Positions 36,506 through 46,482 are shown, counted from the stretch's first letter. The stretch is DNA of 64,000 nt from Alteromonas sp. CI.11.F.A3 (GCF_032925565.1 NZ_CP136708.1:3348001-3412000); one strand, 5' to 3'. The notes: generated from the sequence alone by a model not told the origin. Translations and numbers: made by a program.

Positions 36506-36534
36506 TTGGATTACCTTAAACAAAAGCCTTATAG
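36506..36534 (+). promoter_or_regulatory. Promoter of the O-acetylhomoserine sulfhydrylase gene
   Basis: TTGGAT (36506-36511), a 17-bp spacer and TTATAG (36529-36534). The MetJ operator begins within the -10 box. Confidence 0.6.
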
Positions 36535-36564
36535 ACGTCTAACCATCTAAACACCTAAACGTAC
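36533..36564 (+). promoter_or_regulatory. MetJ operator, four tandem 8-bp met boxes
   Basis: Consecutive octamers AGACGTCT, AACCATCT, AAACACCT and AAACGTAC. The first is identical to the MetJ consensus and the others keep the spacing with decreasing match. It overlaps the promoter -10 and start point, so methionine (as S-adenosylmethionine with MetJ) should repress the gene. Confidence 0.8.
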
Positions 36565-36595
36565 AAAGCATAAATTAAATTTTAAGGTATGTTCA

Positions 36596-37873
36596 ATGAA
36601 ACCAGAAACCATTGCATTACACGCAGGCTATACTAGCGAAGAAACGACTAAAGCAGCAACTACACCTATCTATCAAACAACATCATTCACCTTTGATAAT
36701 ACGCAACATGGCGCTGATTTGTTCGACCTTAAGGTGCCGGGGTATATCTACAGTAGAATAATGAACCCCACCAATGCAGTGTTAGAGCAGCGTTTAACTG
36801 AATTAGAAGGTGGTGTTGGGGCATTAGCGGTAGCCTCCGGCATGGCCGCTATTCGCTATGCAATTGAAGCTATCGCAGAAGTCGGTAGCAATATTGTGAG
36901 TGTTGGGCAGTTATACGGCGGCACCTATAACCTTTTTGCGCATACTTTTCCTCGCCAGGGTATCCAAACTACCTTCGTACAAGCAAATGACTTCGACGGC
37001 CTTGCTGCCGCTATCGATGAAAATACCAAAGCCGTATTTTGCGAGTCTATTGGCAACCCTGCAGGAAACGTTGTTGATATTAAACGTTGGGCCGATATTG
37101 CACATGCCGCAGGCGTGCCGTTAATTGTTGATAACACGGTTGCCACCCCTATTCTTTGCAAGGTGTTCGATCATGGTGCCGACATCGCTATCCACTCGTT
37201 AACCAAATATATCGGCGGTCACGGTACTACCGTGGGCGGCATTATTGTTGATTCAGGAAACTTTGATTGGGCTGCCCAGTCAGAAAGATTCAGTATGCTA
37301 ACCACTCCCGATCCAAGTTACCACGGTGTTACCTACACAGAAGCCCTTGGTCCAGCCGCGTATATTGGCCGTTGCCGCGTAGTACCTTTGCGTAACACAG
37401 GAGCTGCACTTTCAGCACAAAGTGCGTTTAATATTATGCAAGGGTTAGAAACCTTATCGTTACGGATGGAGCGCCACTGCGAAAACGCAGAAAAAGTGGC
37501 TGCGTTTCTTGAAAAGCACCCTTCCGTGAATTGGGTTAACTATGCGGCTCTGCCTGATAGTGAGCACTTCGACACCTGCCAACGCATTTGTGGCGGTAAA
37601 GCCGCTGGCATTATCAGCTTTGGTATTAAGGGTGGATTACCAGCGGGCGCTAAATTTATCGATGCCCTTCAGCTTATATTACGCTTAGTAAATATTGGAG
37701 ATGCTAAGTCTTTAGCGTGTCATCCTGCTAGTACAACGCACCGACAATTAAACGCTGAAGAACTTGCATCTGCTGGGGTGAGTGAAGATATGGTTCGTAT
37801 TTCGGTAGGTATTGAACATATTGACGATATTGTAGCTGACATCGAACAAGCCCTTATTGCTAGTCAAAGCTAA
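36596..37873 (+). CDS. metY: O-acetylhomoserine sulfhydrylase (MetY family)
   Basis: PLP enzyme of 425 residues of the Cys/Met metabolism family, making homocysteine from O-acetylhomoserine and sulfide. Visible features are TTPIYQTTSFTFDNTQHGADLF, the PLP-lysine region AIHSLTKYIGGHGTTVGGIIVD (Lys in TKY), SLACHPASTTHRQL and the C-terminal VRISVGIEHIDDIVADIEQAL. The approximately 425-residue length fits MetY rather than the shorter MetB or MetC. The MetJ operator directly upstream supports a methionine-pathway role. It is monocistronic and followed by hairpins. Confidence 0.92.
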   Translation: MKPETIALHAGYTSEETTKAATTPIYQTTSFTFDNTQHGADLFDLKVPGYIYSRIMNPTNAVLEQRLTELEGGVGALAVASGMAAIRYAIEAIAEVGSNIVSVGQLYGGTYNLFAHTFPRQGIQTTFVQANDFDGLAAAIDENTKAVFCESIGNPAGNVVDIKRWADIAHAAGVPLIVDNTVATPILCKVFDHGADIAIHSLTKYIGGHGTTVGGIIVDSGNFDWAAQSERFSMLTTPDPSYHGVTYTEALGPAAYIGRCRVVPLRNTGAALSAQSAFNIMQGLETLSLRMERHCENAEKVAAFLEKHPSVNWVNYAALPDSEHFDTCQRICGGKAAGIISFGIKGGLPAGAKFIDALQLILRLVNIGDAKSLACHPASTTHRQLNAEELASAGVSEDMVRISVGIEHIDDIVADIEQALIASQS

Positions 37874-37957
37874 GCGCTTAAAGTTGCTAAGCTTTGCTCT
37901 TTAAAGCGCTTGATTACATTTAGGTACGTCGGGGTTCCAGGTTATAATTGGAACCCC
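37872..37957 (+). terminator. Two hairpins after metY, second a likely terminator
   Basis: Hairpin 1 overlaps the stop (AAGCGCTTAAAG / CTTTAAAGCGCTT, 37872-37911, one bulge). Hairpin 2 is GGGGTTCC (37931-37938) / GGAACCCC (37950-37957), followed by a T-rich stretch including TTTGTTTTTT. The remaining 37958-38293 is pyrimidine-rich then mixed sequence; nothing further is recognised apart from the ribosome site of the next gene. Confidence 0.6.
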
Positions 37958-38293
37958 AGACCTTTGTTTTTTACTTTGAACCCAGCCGTTTTCTACTTTT
38001 GGTTTTTCTTTTCTAAAATCTTTTCTTTTTTGCTATTTCTTTGCAACTTCCGGCTTCTCTTACAAATTTTTAATCCGGCTTGCGTAAGTCAGGCACACAT
38101 CAGAGCGAGTAAGGCTCCACCCACCTGATTTACTGCAACTGTAGTCGCATGAATAAATCAACTTTTCCTAATTCAGCGTATAGTCATAACGATTAATTGT
38201 TCTCGGCTTCTGTTCGAACGCATCGGTAGCGCAAATTAAATACGGTTTTCCGTAACGTCGCTTTACCCTGTTGAAAATTTAAAAGAGGTTATT

Positions 38294-40054
38294 TTGGCAA
38301 CACCGTTAAATGAAGTGTCAACAAAACAAGTACTGCAGTGGATAGGTTCACACTTAAGCCAATACAAAAAACGTGTCGCTGGGGCCATTACCGCCTTGTT
38401 TACTGCCGCTATAGCATGGTTAATGTTAGGACAAGGCATTAAATACGCTATCGATAGCGGCTTTGTAGAAAGCGCTTCTGAAACCTTAAACCAGGCCACG
38501 GTTATTGTACTGGTAATAACGCTAATTGCCTGCATTGCGACCTATGCCCGCTTTTATTTGATGACATGGTTAGGCGAGAGAGTCAGTGCCGATATTAGAA
38601 ATCAGGTTTACTCTCATTTGCTCTCACTTCCCCCTTCATTTTTTGCAGAGCTTAGAACCGGTGAGGTTATTTCACGCTTCACTAGCGACACTACGGTAAT
38701 TCAAACCGTGGTAGGCATGAGTCTTTCTATGACGCTTCGCTCGGTAGTAACATTTATTGGCGCGTTAGTATTGATGGGTATATCTAGCCCCCTACTTACT
38801 TTTTGCGTCATCATCGCTGTACCTGCTGTACTCGTACCCATAAAAGTTTTGGCACCACAAGTACGCAAGTTCGCTAAAATCAGCCAAGATAAGGTGGCAG
38901 ATTTAGGTTCTCACATAGATGAAAGCCTGCATGAAATTATGACGGTTCAAGCGTATACCGCAGAAGACAAAGAACGCGCTCACTTTTCATCAAGAGTTGA
39001 GTCGGCGATGGATGCAGCTAAACACCGCATCCATTATCGATCTTTATTGATTGGCTGCATTATGTGCTTAAGCATGACAGCGATAATATTTATTGCGTGG
39101 GTAGGCGCACGCCAAGTATTAGAAGGCCAAATGACCGTAGGGGAATTATCCGCCTTTCTATTTTATGCAGTGATGGCAGGTGGCAGTATTGCTACTGTGA
39201 GTGAAGTGATTGGTGAAGTGCAGCGAGGCGTAGGCGCTAGTGAACGCCTTTATCAGCTACTGAATGCAACATCAGACGTGACTTCGCTGTCTGAACATTC
39301 AGCTTCATCGCAAATACCTCAGGTAGCGCCTGCTATTGTGTTTAAAGATATGAGCTTTGGCTATCCTGGTACTAAGCCATTATTTAACCATCTAAACTTA
39401 AATATTAAAGCCGGTGAGAACCTTGCTTTGGTAGGGGCAAGTGGTGCAGGAAAGTCATCGCTATTCCAATTACTTATGCGTTTTTACGACCCAACTAACG
39501 GTGAAATTACGTTTGATGACACGCCCATTATGGGCATGCCGCTACGCTGCTTGCGCCAACATATCGCTATTGTTACCCAAGAGCCTGTGGTATTCGCCAG
39601 TAGCGTAATGGAAAATATTCGCTACGGCAGCCCCAAGGCAAGTGACGATGAAGTCATTAGTGCGGCCAAAAAAGCTTTCGCCCATGAATTTATCGATAAT
39701 CTAGAAAATCGCTATCACACTCAGTTGGGTGAGCGTGGCATCAAGCTTTCTGGCGGGCAGAAGCAACGTATCGCCATAGCCCGTGCAATATTGGCAAATC
39801 GCCCTATCTTACTTTTAGATGAAGCAACAAGTGCGCTAGATGCTATGAGTGAACGTATGGTCCAACAGGCAATGAATCGTTTAATGGAAGGCAAGACCAG
39901 TATTGTTATCGCACATCGCCTTGCCACCGTTCAGCATGCTGATCGCATTGTGGTAATGGATAAAGGCAAAATTGTCAGTATCGGAACGCATGCACAATTA
40001 ATGAAAAGCGATACCCTGTACAGGGAATACGCTGAACTGCAATTGCTTAGCTAA
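38294..40054 (+). CDS. ABC exporter half-transporter (MsbA-like)
   Basis: Fused membrane/ATPase exporter of 586 residues. Six membrane segments lie in about 28-320. The nucleotide-binding domain has Walker A GASGAGKSSLFQLL (about 378-391), Q-loop VTQEPVVFA, signature LSGGQKQRIAIARA, Walker B ILLLDEATSALD and H-loop IVIAHRLAT. The start is TTG at 38294, 6 nt after AGAGG; no ATG fits the N-terminus. It probably works as a homodimer and exports a lipid or drug. The type (lipid A versus multidrug) cannot be told. The true MsbA partner LpxK is not adjacent, so the essential lipid A flippase is unlikely. Confidence 0.9.
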   Translation: MATPLNEVSTKQVLQWIGSHLSQYKKRVAGAITALFTAAIAWLMLGQGIKYAIDSGFVESASETLNQATVIVLVITLIACIATYARFYLMTWLGERVSADIRNQVYSHLLSLPPSFFAELRTGEVISRFTSDTTVIQTVVGMSLSMTLRSVVTFIGALVLMGISSPLLTFCVIIAVPAVLVPIKVLAPQVRKFAKISQDKVADLGSHIDESLHEIMTVQAYTAEDKERAHFSSRVESAMDAAKHRIHYRSLLIGCIMCLSMTAIIFIAWVGARQVLEGQMTVGELSAFLFYAVMAGGSIATVSEVIGEVQRGVGASERLYQLLNATSDVTSLSEHSASSQIPQVAPAIVFKDMSFGYPGTKPLFNHLNLNIKAGENLALVGASGAGKSSLFQLLMRFYDPTNGEITFDDTPIMGMPLRCLRQHIAIVTQEPVVFASSVMENIRYGSPKASDDEVISAAKKAFAHEFIDNLENRYHTQLGERGIKLSGGQKQRIAIARAILANRPILLLDEATSALDAMSERMVQQAMNRLMEGKTSIVIAHRLATVQHADRIVVMDKGKIVSIGTHAQLMKSDTLYREYAELQLLS

Positions 40055-40176
40055 GCTGCCTATGGTGCTATAACACTAGAATTTTGCTTGGGTTAAGTGG
40101 CAAAAAAAAGAACGCGAAAACAGTCACTAATTATCGTTATTAGAAAAATATAAAACTAAAAGATTTCGGAAAAAAA

Positions 40177-41232
40177 ATGACAAATATGATCTCCCGATAC
40201 GCGAGGGTATCGGCGTGCTGTGTAGTATTGGCACTTACAAGTGTACCGGCTTACAGCCAATTTATGGGTGACAAACAGGCTAAGTTAGTTGTGACTGAGC
40301 CTGTCTCTTTCATGTATGAAACCCGAAAAGTGGAAGCTGTGGGCAGTGCCGAGGCACTTCGCTCCATTGCACTTTACCCCGCCGTTGCCGATGAAGTCAT
40401 CGAAGTCAATTTTGTTCCTGGCCAACTTGTTGAAGCTGGAAAAGTTTTAGTAAAGCTAGATAATCGTCGCCAGAAGAATGCCGTTAAGCGTGCTGAGCTA
40501 ACATTAAAGGATGCACAGCGTACGCTTGATAGACTTATCACTAGCCATGCCCAAGGCGCAGTGCCTATCAGTGAACTTGACCTTGCACGCACCCAGCGTG
40601 ACCTAGCCGAAGTGGCTTTGGAAGAGGCTATTGTCGACTTAGATGACCGTTTTATAAAAGCACCTTTTGACGGCGTTGTCGGCATTACTGACATCGAAGT
40701 AGGCGACAGAATAAACGAGCAAACGTTAATTACTACGCTTGACCATAGAAGTAAGCTTTACATTAACTTCAAAGCCCCAGAAGCGGCATTACCTGTGCTG
40801 ATGAATGCGCCGGATGTGACGTTAGAGCCATGGAGCGATCGCGAAGTGGCCATTAAAGCCGAAATTGCTCAAATTGATTCGCGCATTAACGAAGCAGATC
40901 GTACCTTGCGAGCCCGCGCACTGTTAGACAACTCAGCAGACAAATTTCGCCCTGGCATGAGCTTTCGAGTGAATTTAAGCATTAAAGGCGACCGCTATGC
41001 CGCCATTCCAGAAGCCGCATTATTATGGGGTGCCACTGGCGCATACATTTGGCTTGCAGAGTCTGGAAAAGCGAAACGCGTTGATGTGAATGTTCATCAA
41101 CGCTTGCGCGGCGCAATTTTAGTGTCTGGCGCCATTAGCGAAGGCGACACGTTAATTGCTGAAGGTGTGCAACGCCTTCGAAATGGACAAGCGATTACAA
41201 CGGAATTGGTTGGGGGCCCCGCCAATGAGTAA
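40177..41232 (+). CDS. RND efflux periplasmic adaptor (membrane fusion protein)
   Basis: Periplasmic adaptor of 351 residues with a signal peptide (about 1-27, ending AYSQ). A lipoyl/barrel-sandwich half (VEVNFVPGQLVEAGKVLVKLDNR) leads into a coiled-coil hairpin (about 95-145). The second half is FIKAPFDGVVGITDIEVGDRINE, followed by a beta-barrel. It overlaps the RND permease gene by 8 bp, so the two are cotranslated. No outer-membrane channel gene follows, so a shared TolC-type channel is expected. The substrate is unknown. Confidence 0.92.
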   Translation: MTNMISRYARVSACCVVLALTSVPAYSQFMGDKQAKLVVTEPVSFMYETRKVEAVGSAEALRSIALYPAVADEVIEVNFVPGQLVEAGKVLVKLDNRRQKNAVKRAELTLKDAQRTLDRLITSHAQGAVPISELDLARTQRDLAEVALEEAIVDLDDRFIKAPFDGVVGITDIEVGDRINEQTLITTLDHRSKLYINFKAPEAALPVLMNAPDVTLEPWSDREVAIKAEIAQIDSRINEADRTLRARALLDNSADKFRPGMSFRVNLSIKGDRYAAIPEAALLWGATGAYIWLAESGKAKRVDVNVHQRLRGAILVSGAISEGDTLIAEGVQRLRNGQAITTELVGGPANE

Positions 41233-44200
41233 CGCGCCGGTAACCAATGACCTTCCCTCCTTATCAATTCGACGACCGGTACTCATTGTTGTTCTTAACT
41301 TACTTATTGCAATTGCCGGTTTATCGGCACTAAGTGCACTAGAAGTTCGAGAACTTCCCGATGTAGATACGCCAAGAATTACTGTTACTGCCACTTACCC
41401 TGGTGCATCACCGGAAACCGTAGATGCAGAGGTTACCAGTCGCTTAGAAGGTGCGGTAGCTCGTGTTAGTGGCGTAAAAAACATTTCCGCACAAAGCGAA
41501 GAAAATTCAGCACGTATAAGGGTAGAGTTTCGCGCTGGCGTTGACTTAGAAGATGCCGCTAACGAAACCCGAGAGTCGGTGAGCCGCGTTCAGCGACAGC
41601 TACCGGATAACGTAGAAGAACTAGCGATTATTCGCGCAGACAGTGATGCGCAAGCGGTGGTAAGCCTTGCCATTTCAAGCGACACCCTAGACATGGAAAC
41701 CTTAACTGAGCGTGTTGATACAGATGTGGCTCCGCTTTTTTTGAGCATTCCAGGGGTAGCCGATGTCAGCATGAGTGGCGACAGAGAACGTGTACTTAGG
41801 GTGTCCGTTGACCCACTTCGTTTAACCAGCTTTGGGTTATCGATGGCCGAAATTGCCAGCGCATTATCGCTAGCCCCTTTCGATGTGCCCGCAGGGAGCA
41901 TTCAATCTTCCGACCAAGCCTTAATTGTTCGCGCAGATGCTACATCAGTCAGCGCTGAAGATGTAGGTAATATTGTCGTTTCAGGTGATATACGAATCAG
42001 CGACGTCGCCAGTGTGTATTTTGGTCCTGCCGACTCCAGCAGTATGGTTCGCCTTGATGGTCGCCCTGTTATTGGTTTAGGCGTTATCCGCCAAGCCAGT
42101 TCAAACACCATTGAAATTTCAGATGAAGTGCTTTCTATGGTGAAAGACTTAGACAAACGCTTTACGGATATGAAGATTGTAGTGACATCTGACGATGCTG
42201 AATTTATTCGAGATTCGGTAAAAGAAGTGGTGGTGTCGCTGAGCCTTACCGTGGCGTTAGTTGTTCTCACCTTACTCGTGTTTATTGGCTCTTGGCGCGC
42301 CACTATTGTGCCTGCCCTGAGTATTCCGGTCTCACTAGCAGGCGCACTAGGTATTATTTGGGCCATGGGCTTTTCGGTGAACATTCTAACCTTACTGGCA
42401 TTAGTACTTGCCACAGGCATGATTGTTGATGACGCCATTGTAGTATCTGAAAATATTCAGCGCAGAAGAGCCATGGGACTTGGTCCTCGGGCAGCTGCGG
42501 TTATTGGTACTCGTGAAGTATTCTTCGCGGTTATTGCTACCACGGCAGTATTAGCCTCGGTGTTTATACCCATCGCATTCCTGCCATCTACCGCAGGACG
42601 CTTATTCAGAGAATTCGGCGGCGTGTTAGCTGGGGCAGTCATTATTTCGTCGTTTGTTGCTTTATCGTTAGTACCTGCGCTTACCGCGAGGCTGTCAAAA
42701 AAGCAATCTACCAAATCGGGCTTTTTCGATGCCACCTTTGGCCGCTTCGGTCACGCCTGTTTACGCCTGTATCAAAAGTCACTGGTGTTCGCGCTAAAAT
42801 ACGCATGGGCGGTAGGCATACTAAGCTTATTGGCTGGCGGTGGTGCGTACTTGCTGGCAAAGAATATTGATAATGAGTTAATGCCAAGTGAAGATAGAGG
42901 CACAATTCGTATATTTGCCCGCGGACCTGATGGTGCAGGCTTGAACTTCATGGACCGTCAGGCCGAGAAGATGGAAGAAATGCTATTCCCTTATGTGGAA
43001 AACGGCACCATCGACTCAATTTATACGGTGGTGGGCCAATGGGATCCTAATATTGTATTTATTACGGTTCCGCTTAAGCATTGGGATGATCGCGACAAGT
43101 CATTACAAGATATCGTGGGTGAAATTCGCCCTGGCTTGCAAGCCATTCCAGGTGCGCCGGGCAATGCCTTTGGCGGAAACAGCCTTAACTTACGTGGCCA
43201 AGGTGGTGGTCTAGAACTGGCACTCACTGGCGATACTTATGAAAATATTCATAAAGCTGCGCTAGCTTTTGCTATCGAGATAGAAAATGCCTTACCTGAA
43301 GTAGGTAGACCGCAAATTAGCTACGACCCTACGCAACCTCAAATGCGAGTTAATATTGACAGACGTCGTGCAGAGGAATTAGGTGTGCCACTGCCTGATA
43401 TTGCCAGTGCCCTTCGTGCTGCGGTAAACGGTGATGATATTGCTGATTTAAACGTGGGTGACCAAGCCATTCCTATTATGTTGCAAACCAATAATAGAAA
43501 TTCTATTAACCCATCTGACCTTACTAATCTGTATGTGAAAAGCAGTACCGGCAACCTAGTGCCATTATCCAGTGTCGCATTTATTACTGAAGAAGGTGTA
43601 GCCGCTGAACTTGAACGCCAAGCACAGCGCCGTGCAATTAATATCGAGATGGATTTGCCGGAAGACTTAGCGTTAAGTGATGTAGTAGACCGCATTCGTG
43701 AACTTGGCAACGAAACGCTACCCGATGGCATGGGATTAGTATTCCTAGGGGAAGCACAAACCTATGAAGAAACGTCTAAGCAAGTCGCCCTCACCTACGT
43801 ACTCGCGTTTATCATTGTACTGCTAGTATTAGCAGCGCAGTTTGAAAGTGTGAATTCAGCCGTTGTGGTTATGTTAACGGTACCTTTCGGTATTGCTGCG
43901 GCTATTTATGCCCTGTACCTAACCAGTACAAGCATTAACATTTACTCGCAAATTGGCTTGGTAATGTTAATAGGGCTATTGGCGAAAAATGCCATCTTAC
44001 TTATTGAGTTTGCCGATCAATTACGCGACAAAGGCTATAGCGTTTACGATGCTATTATAGAAGCGGGTCGCGTGCGTCTTCGCCCAATCATGATGACATT
44101 GGTGTCCACTATCCTTGGCGGCTTGCCACTGATACTTTCAACAGGCGCAGGCGCTGAAGCGAGAAATGCGATTGGCTGGGTTGTGTTTGGTGGACTAGGT

Positions 44201-44344
44201 ATTGCGGTGGTCTTTACCTTATATCTAACGCCAGTGCTATATCTTGCATTAGCACGATTTACTAAACCTCGCGCCGATGAAAGTCAGCGGTTGGAAGGAG
44301 AGATGCGAGACGCGGAACTGCGCGAAGAAGCCAGTATAAGCTAA
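41225..44344 (+). CDS. RND efflux pump permease (HAE1 / AcrB-type)
   Basis: Inner-membrane proton antiporter of 1039 residues. It has TM1 near residues 14-34 and a porter domain with VTATYPGASPETVDAEVTSRLEGA. A TM2-6 block includes LVFIGSWRATIVPALSIPVSLAGA and the proton-relay region GMIVDDAIVVSENIQRR (two adjacent Asp in TM4). A second half repeats this with GLLAKNAILLIEFADQLRDKG. The ATG at 41225 overlaps the adaptor stop; an in-frame start at 41156 inside the adaptor gene was rejected. The C-terminus is acidic. Specificity is not visible. Confidence 0.94.
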   Translation: MSNAPVTNDLPSLSIRRPVLIVVLNLLIAIAGLSALSALEVRELPDVDTPRITVTATYPGASPETVDAEVTSRLEGAVARVSGVKNISAQSEENSARIRVEFRAGVDLEDAANETRESVSRVQRQLPDNVEELAIIRADSDAQAVVSLAISSDTLDMETLTERVDTDVAPLFLSIPGVADVSMSGDRERVLRVSVDPLRLTSFGLSMAEIASALSLAPFDVPAGSIQSSDQALIVRADATSVSAEDVGNIVVSGDIRISDVASVYFGPADSSSMVRLDGRPVIGLGVIRQASSNTIEISDEVLSMVKDLDKRFTDMKIVVTSDDAEFIRDSVKEVVVSLSLTVALVVLTLLVFIGSWRATIVPALSIPVSLAGALGIIWAMGFSVNILTLLALVLATGMIVDDAIVVSENIQRRRAMGLGPRAAAVIGTREVFFAVIATTAVLASVFIPIAFLPSTAGRLFREFGGVLAGAVIISSFVALSLVPALTARLSKKQSTKSGFFDATFGRFGHACLRLYQKSLVFALKYAWAVGILSLLAGGGAYLLAKNIDNELMPSEDRGTIRIFARGPDGAGLNFMDRQAEKMEEMLFPYVENGTIDSIYTVVGQWDPNIVFITVPLKHWDDRDKSLQDIVGEIRPGLQAIPGAPGNAFGGNSLNLRGQGGGLELALTGDTYENIHKAALAFAIEIENALPEVGRPQISYDPTQPQMRVNIDRRRAEELGVPLPDIASALRAAVNGDDIADLNVGDQAIPIMLQTNNRNSINPSDLTNLYVKSSTGNLVPLSSVAFITEEGVAAELERQAQRRAINIEMDLPEDLALSDVVDRIRELGNETLPDGMGLVFLGEAQTYEETSKQVALTYVLAFIIVLLVLAAQFESVNSAVVVMLTVPFGIAAAIYALYLTSTSINIYSQIGLVMLIGLLAKNAILLIEFADQLRDKGYSVYDAIIEAGRVRLRPIMMTLVSTILGGLPLILSTGAGAEARNAIGWVVFGGLGIAVVFTLYLTPVLYLALARFTKPRADESQRLEGEMRDAELREEASIS

Positions 44345-44404
44345 GGCCTACCTAGAAGGCGTAAATACCCGCTTACTTCTTTCTGCCTGCAGTATTTTTC
44401 TTTA

Positions 44405-44433
44405 AAGCCTCGTTTTAAACGAGGCTTTTTTTA
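44405..44433 (+). terminator. Terminator after the RND pump
   Basis: AAGCCTCG/CGAGGCTT stem with a short T/A-rich loop and a T-run (44426-44432). The rest of the gap 44345-44646 shows nothing else beyond the ribosome site AGGA before nhaD. Confidence 0.85.
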
Positions 44434-44646
44434 TGCTTCAGTAGTAGATATAAGCTGCGCTATTTAGTTGGCATCATCATTATAACTATCGTCAACCCTG
44501 TACTTCCACCACTGATAGTAAAAAGTTATCAGCCTGATAGTTAAAGCGTCGCATAAAATAGTTCATTCATGCCCATCTCGCTGTTTATTTCATTTCCTAG
44601 CTCTTACAATCCGCGCGAATAAAAATTGCTGTTAGGAACTGACACC

Positions 44647-45891
44647 ATGTTAGACGTGGCACTTATTGTCATCGCCATTCTTGCACTACTGTGCGTTATC
44701 TTTGAAGACCTCATTCATGTAGACAAAGCCAAGACCACCCTTTTGCTAGGCACTATTTCTTGGTTACTACTATTTATATTTTCCTCTTCTATTTCTCAGA
44801 CTGAGCACATTAACAACGCGTTAATGAGTAACCTTACCGAGATTTCCACATTGTGGTTGTTTTTGGTGGCAGCGATGACCTTCGTGGCGTATTTAAATCG
44901 AAAAGGGTTAATTGAAAATGTAATGAATATTGTGATGCCAGAGAAAATTAGCTTGAAAGCATTACTGTTCTTTACTGCTATTTTCAGTTTTTGCTTCTCC
45001 TCATTAGCCGATAACATTACGGCAACTCTGGTATCAATTGCGTTAGTGCTATCTTTGGGCTTGCCATTAAAACAGACTATCCGCTTTTCCGTTTTGGTGG
45101 TATTCGCCGTCAACTCAGGTGGGGTTTCATTGATTACCGGCGATGTCACAACGCTGATGATTTTCCTGCAACACAAAGTGTCTATTACCGAACTTCTCAT
45201 GCTGATTGGCCCATCGTTTGTCACCGTGATATTGCTAGCTGCATTACTGAGTATTGGTATTACTGGGGAAGTAAGAATTAAGAAACAGCGAAATGATATC
45301 GCAACGGTGGATTATATTATTGCCGCCATATTTCTTGCTACCATACTATTTACACTGGCCGCCAACGTCATATTTTCCATTCCGCCGGTACTGAGCTTTT
45401 TAACCGGTATGGCGGTTATGTTTATGGTGGCAACGCTCTACGGGAAACATAACGATAACGACCCCATACTCGACTACATTCGGTACATTGAATTCGATAC
45501 CCTGCTGTTTTTCTTAGGTGTGCTTCTGCTTGTAGGCATGTTGGAACATATTCACGCCCTTAACGGCTTTATGTATTTATACGATTCACTGCCTGTGAGT
45601 CTGGCCAATTATCTAATGGGGATAATGTCTTCCATGATAGATAACGTACCGTTAACCGCAGCGTTATTAAAAGCTGAAATTACAATGACGACTCCCGAGT
45701 GGTTATCGTTTACTTACGCGGTAGGGGTAGGCGGTTCTTTATTAGTAATAGGATCTGCAGCAGGTATTGTAGCCATGAGTAAAGTGGAAGGGTTAACGTT
45801 TGCTACCTTCCTACGTTACTCTGGCCTATTACTACTTGCTTATAGTGTTGGCTACGCCATGGTATTACTATTAGCTAATGCGCTGTACTAG
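44647..45891 (+). CDS. nhaD: NhaD-type sodium/proton antiporter
   Basis: Membrane protein of 414 residues, about 11-12 hydrophobic segments, of the NhaD family within the ion transporter superfamily. Conserved stretches are CFSSLADNITATLVSIAL, NSGGVSLITGDVTTLMIF, SSMIDNVPLTAALL and VGGSLLVIGSAAGIVAMSK. It probably expels sodium (or lithium) for protons at alkaline pH, which suits a marine host. The ATG at 44647 has AGGA 10 nt upstream; a TTG frame start at 44626 was not used. It is monocistronic. Confidence 0.9.
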   Translation: MLDVALIVIAILALLCVIFEDLIHVDKAKTTLLLGTISWLLLFIFSSSISQTEHINNALMSNLTEISTLWLFLVAAMTFVAYLNRKGLIENVMNIVMPEKISLKALLFFTAIFSFCFSSLADNITATLVSIALVLSLGLPLKQTIRFSVLVVFAVNSGGVSLITGDVTTLMIFLQHKVSITELLMLIGPSFVTVILLAALLSIGITGEVRIKKQRNDIATVDYIIAAIFLATILFTLAANVIFSIPPVLSFLTGMAVMFMVATLYGKHNDNDPILDYIRYIEFDTLLFFLGVLLLVGMLEHIHALNGFMYLYDSLPVSLANYLMGIMSSMIDNVPLTAALLKAEITMTTPEWLSFTYAVGVGGSLLVIGSAAGIVAMSKVEGLTFATFLRYSGLLLLAYSVGYAMVLLLANALY

Positions 45892-45994
45892 CAAAGCCAA
45901 GTACTGAAATCATTATTCAGCGACCTCATGCTTTACTAGCTATATTTAGTAACTTGTTTTGCCGTTCATCTAGCGAAGGGCTGGGCGATTGCCG

Positions 45995-46068
45995 AAGCTC
46001 TAGGCAGCTATCTAAGCTCTAGGCAGTGTCTACGCTCTAGGCCATGTTCAAGCTCTAGGCAGTTAGTG
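45995..46068. repeat. Four-copy tandem repeat of about 18 bp
   Basis: Units start at 45995, 46014, 46032 and 46050, each beginning A(A/C)GCTCTAGGC, with the second halves varied. It runs up to and slightly into the 3' end of the TerB-like gene. No role is known; it could affect the 3' end of the transcript. Confidence 0.75.
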
Positions 46069-46482
46069 CGGCGCTTGGCTATTAACCTGATTAGGCAGCG
46101 TACTGCTGCCTGCTATCAATGCCTTTGCCAACAGTTTGTGGGTAAGTACCGATAACAGCTCTGTTTCTGCTTCACTTCGCTCTCCATCAACGCCAGTGAT
46201 TGCCATGGCAACCTCTAGGGTTTTTTCTGCGTTAAAAGACAGGTCATCTTTCAGCGCCCGCATGAACTCGAGTTCGTCGCCAGTATCAATAGCTTGTCTA
46301 GTCTGATAAATCGTATCGTTCAAGAAAGCTTCTCGGCAAATTGGGCTCTGCCAGTCTAGTTCTTCAACCATGGAATTGAGATAATCTTGTTCAGATAACG
46401 TTACCATACCGTCTACTTGGTATAACAATACCGACAATTTGATAAGTGCTTGATTAAAGGTTTGTTGCTGTGAAAGTTGCAT
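46063..46482 (-). CDS. TerB-like small helical protein
   Basis: Protein of 139 residues, all-helical and acidic. The first helix pair (ALIKLSVLLYQVDGMVTLSEQDYL) and a second similar block (EVAMAITGVDGERSEAETELLSVL) show the D-G-x-x-x-x-E pattern of TerB/DjlA-N domains. The upstream gap 46483-46757 to the kleisin-like gene is AT-rich with no gene. It is on the same strand as the SMC-like operon and could be its last gene, but 275 bp separate them. Its function is unknown. A second TerB-like protein occurs at 18524-18964. Confidence 0.65.
   Translation of the reverse strand: MQLSQQQTFNQALIKLSVLLYQVDGMVTLSEQDYLNSMVEELDWQSPICREAFLNDTIYQTRQAIDTGDELEFMRALKDDLSFNAEKTLEVAMAITGVDGERSEAETELLSVLTHKLLAKALIAGSSTLPNQVNSQAPH

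Noticed and set aside
41156..41224. Upstream start of the RND permease inside the adaptor gene
   Set aside because: The extra residues are not membrane-pump sequence and the ATG at 41225 fits the family start and the 8-bp overlap.
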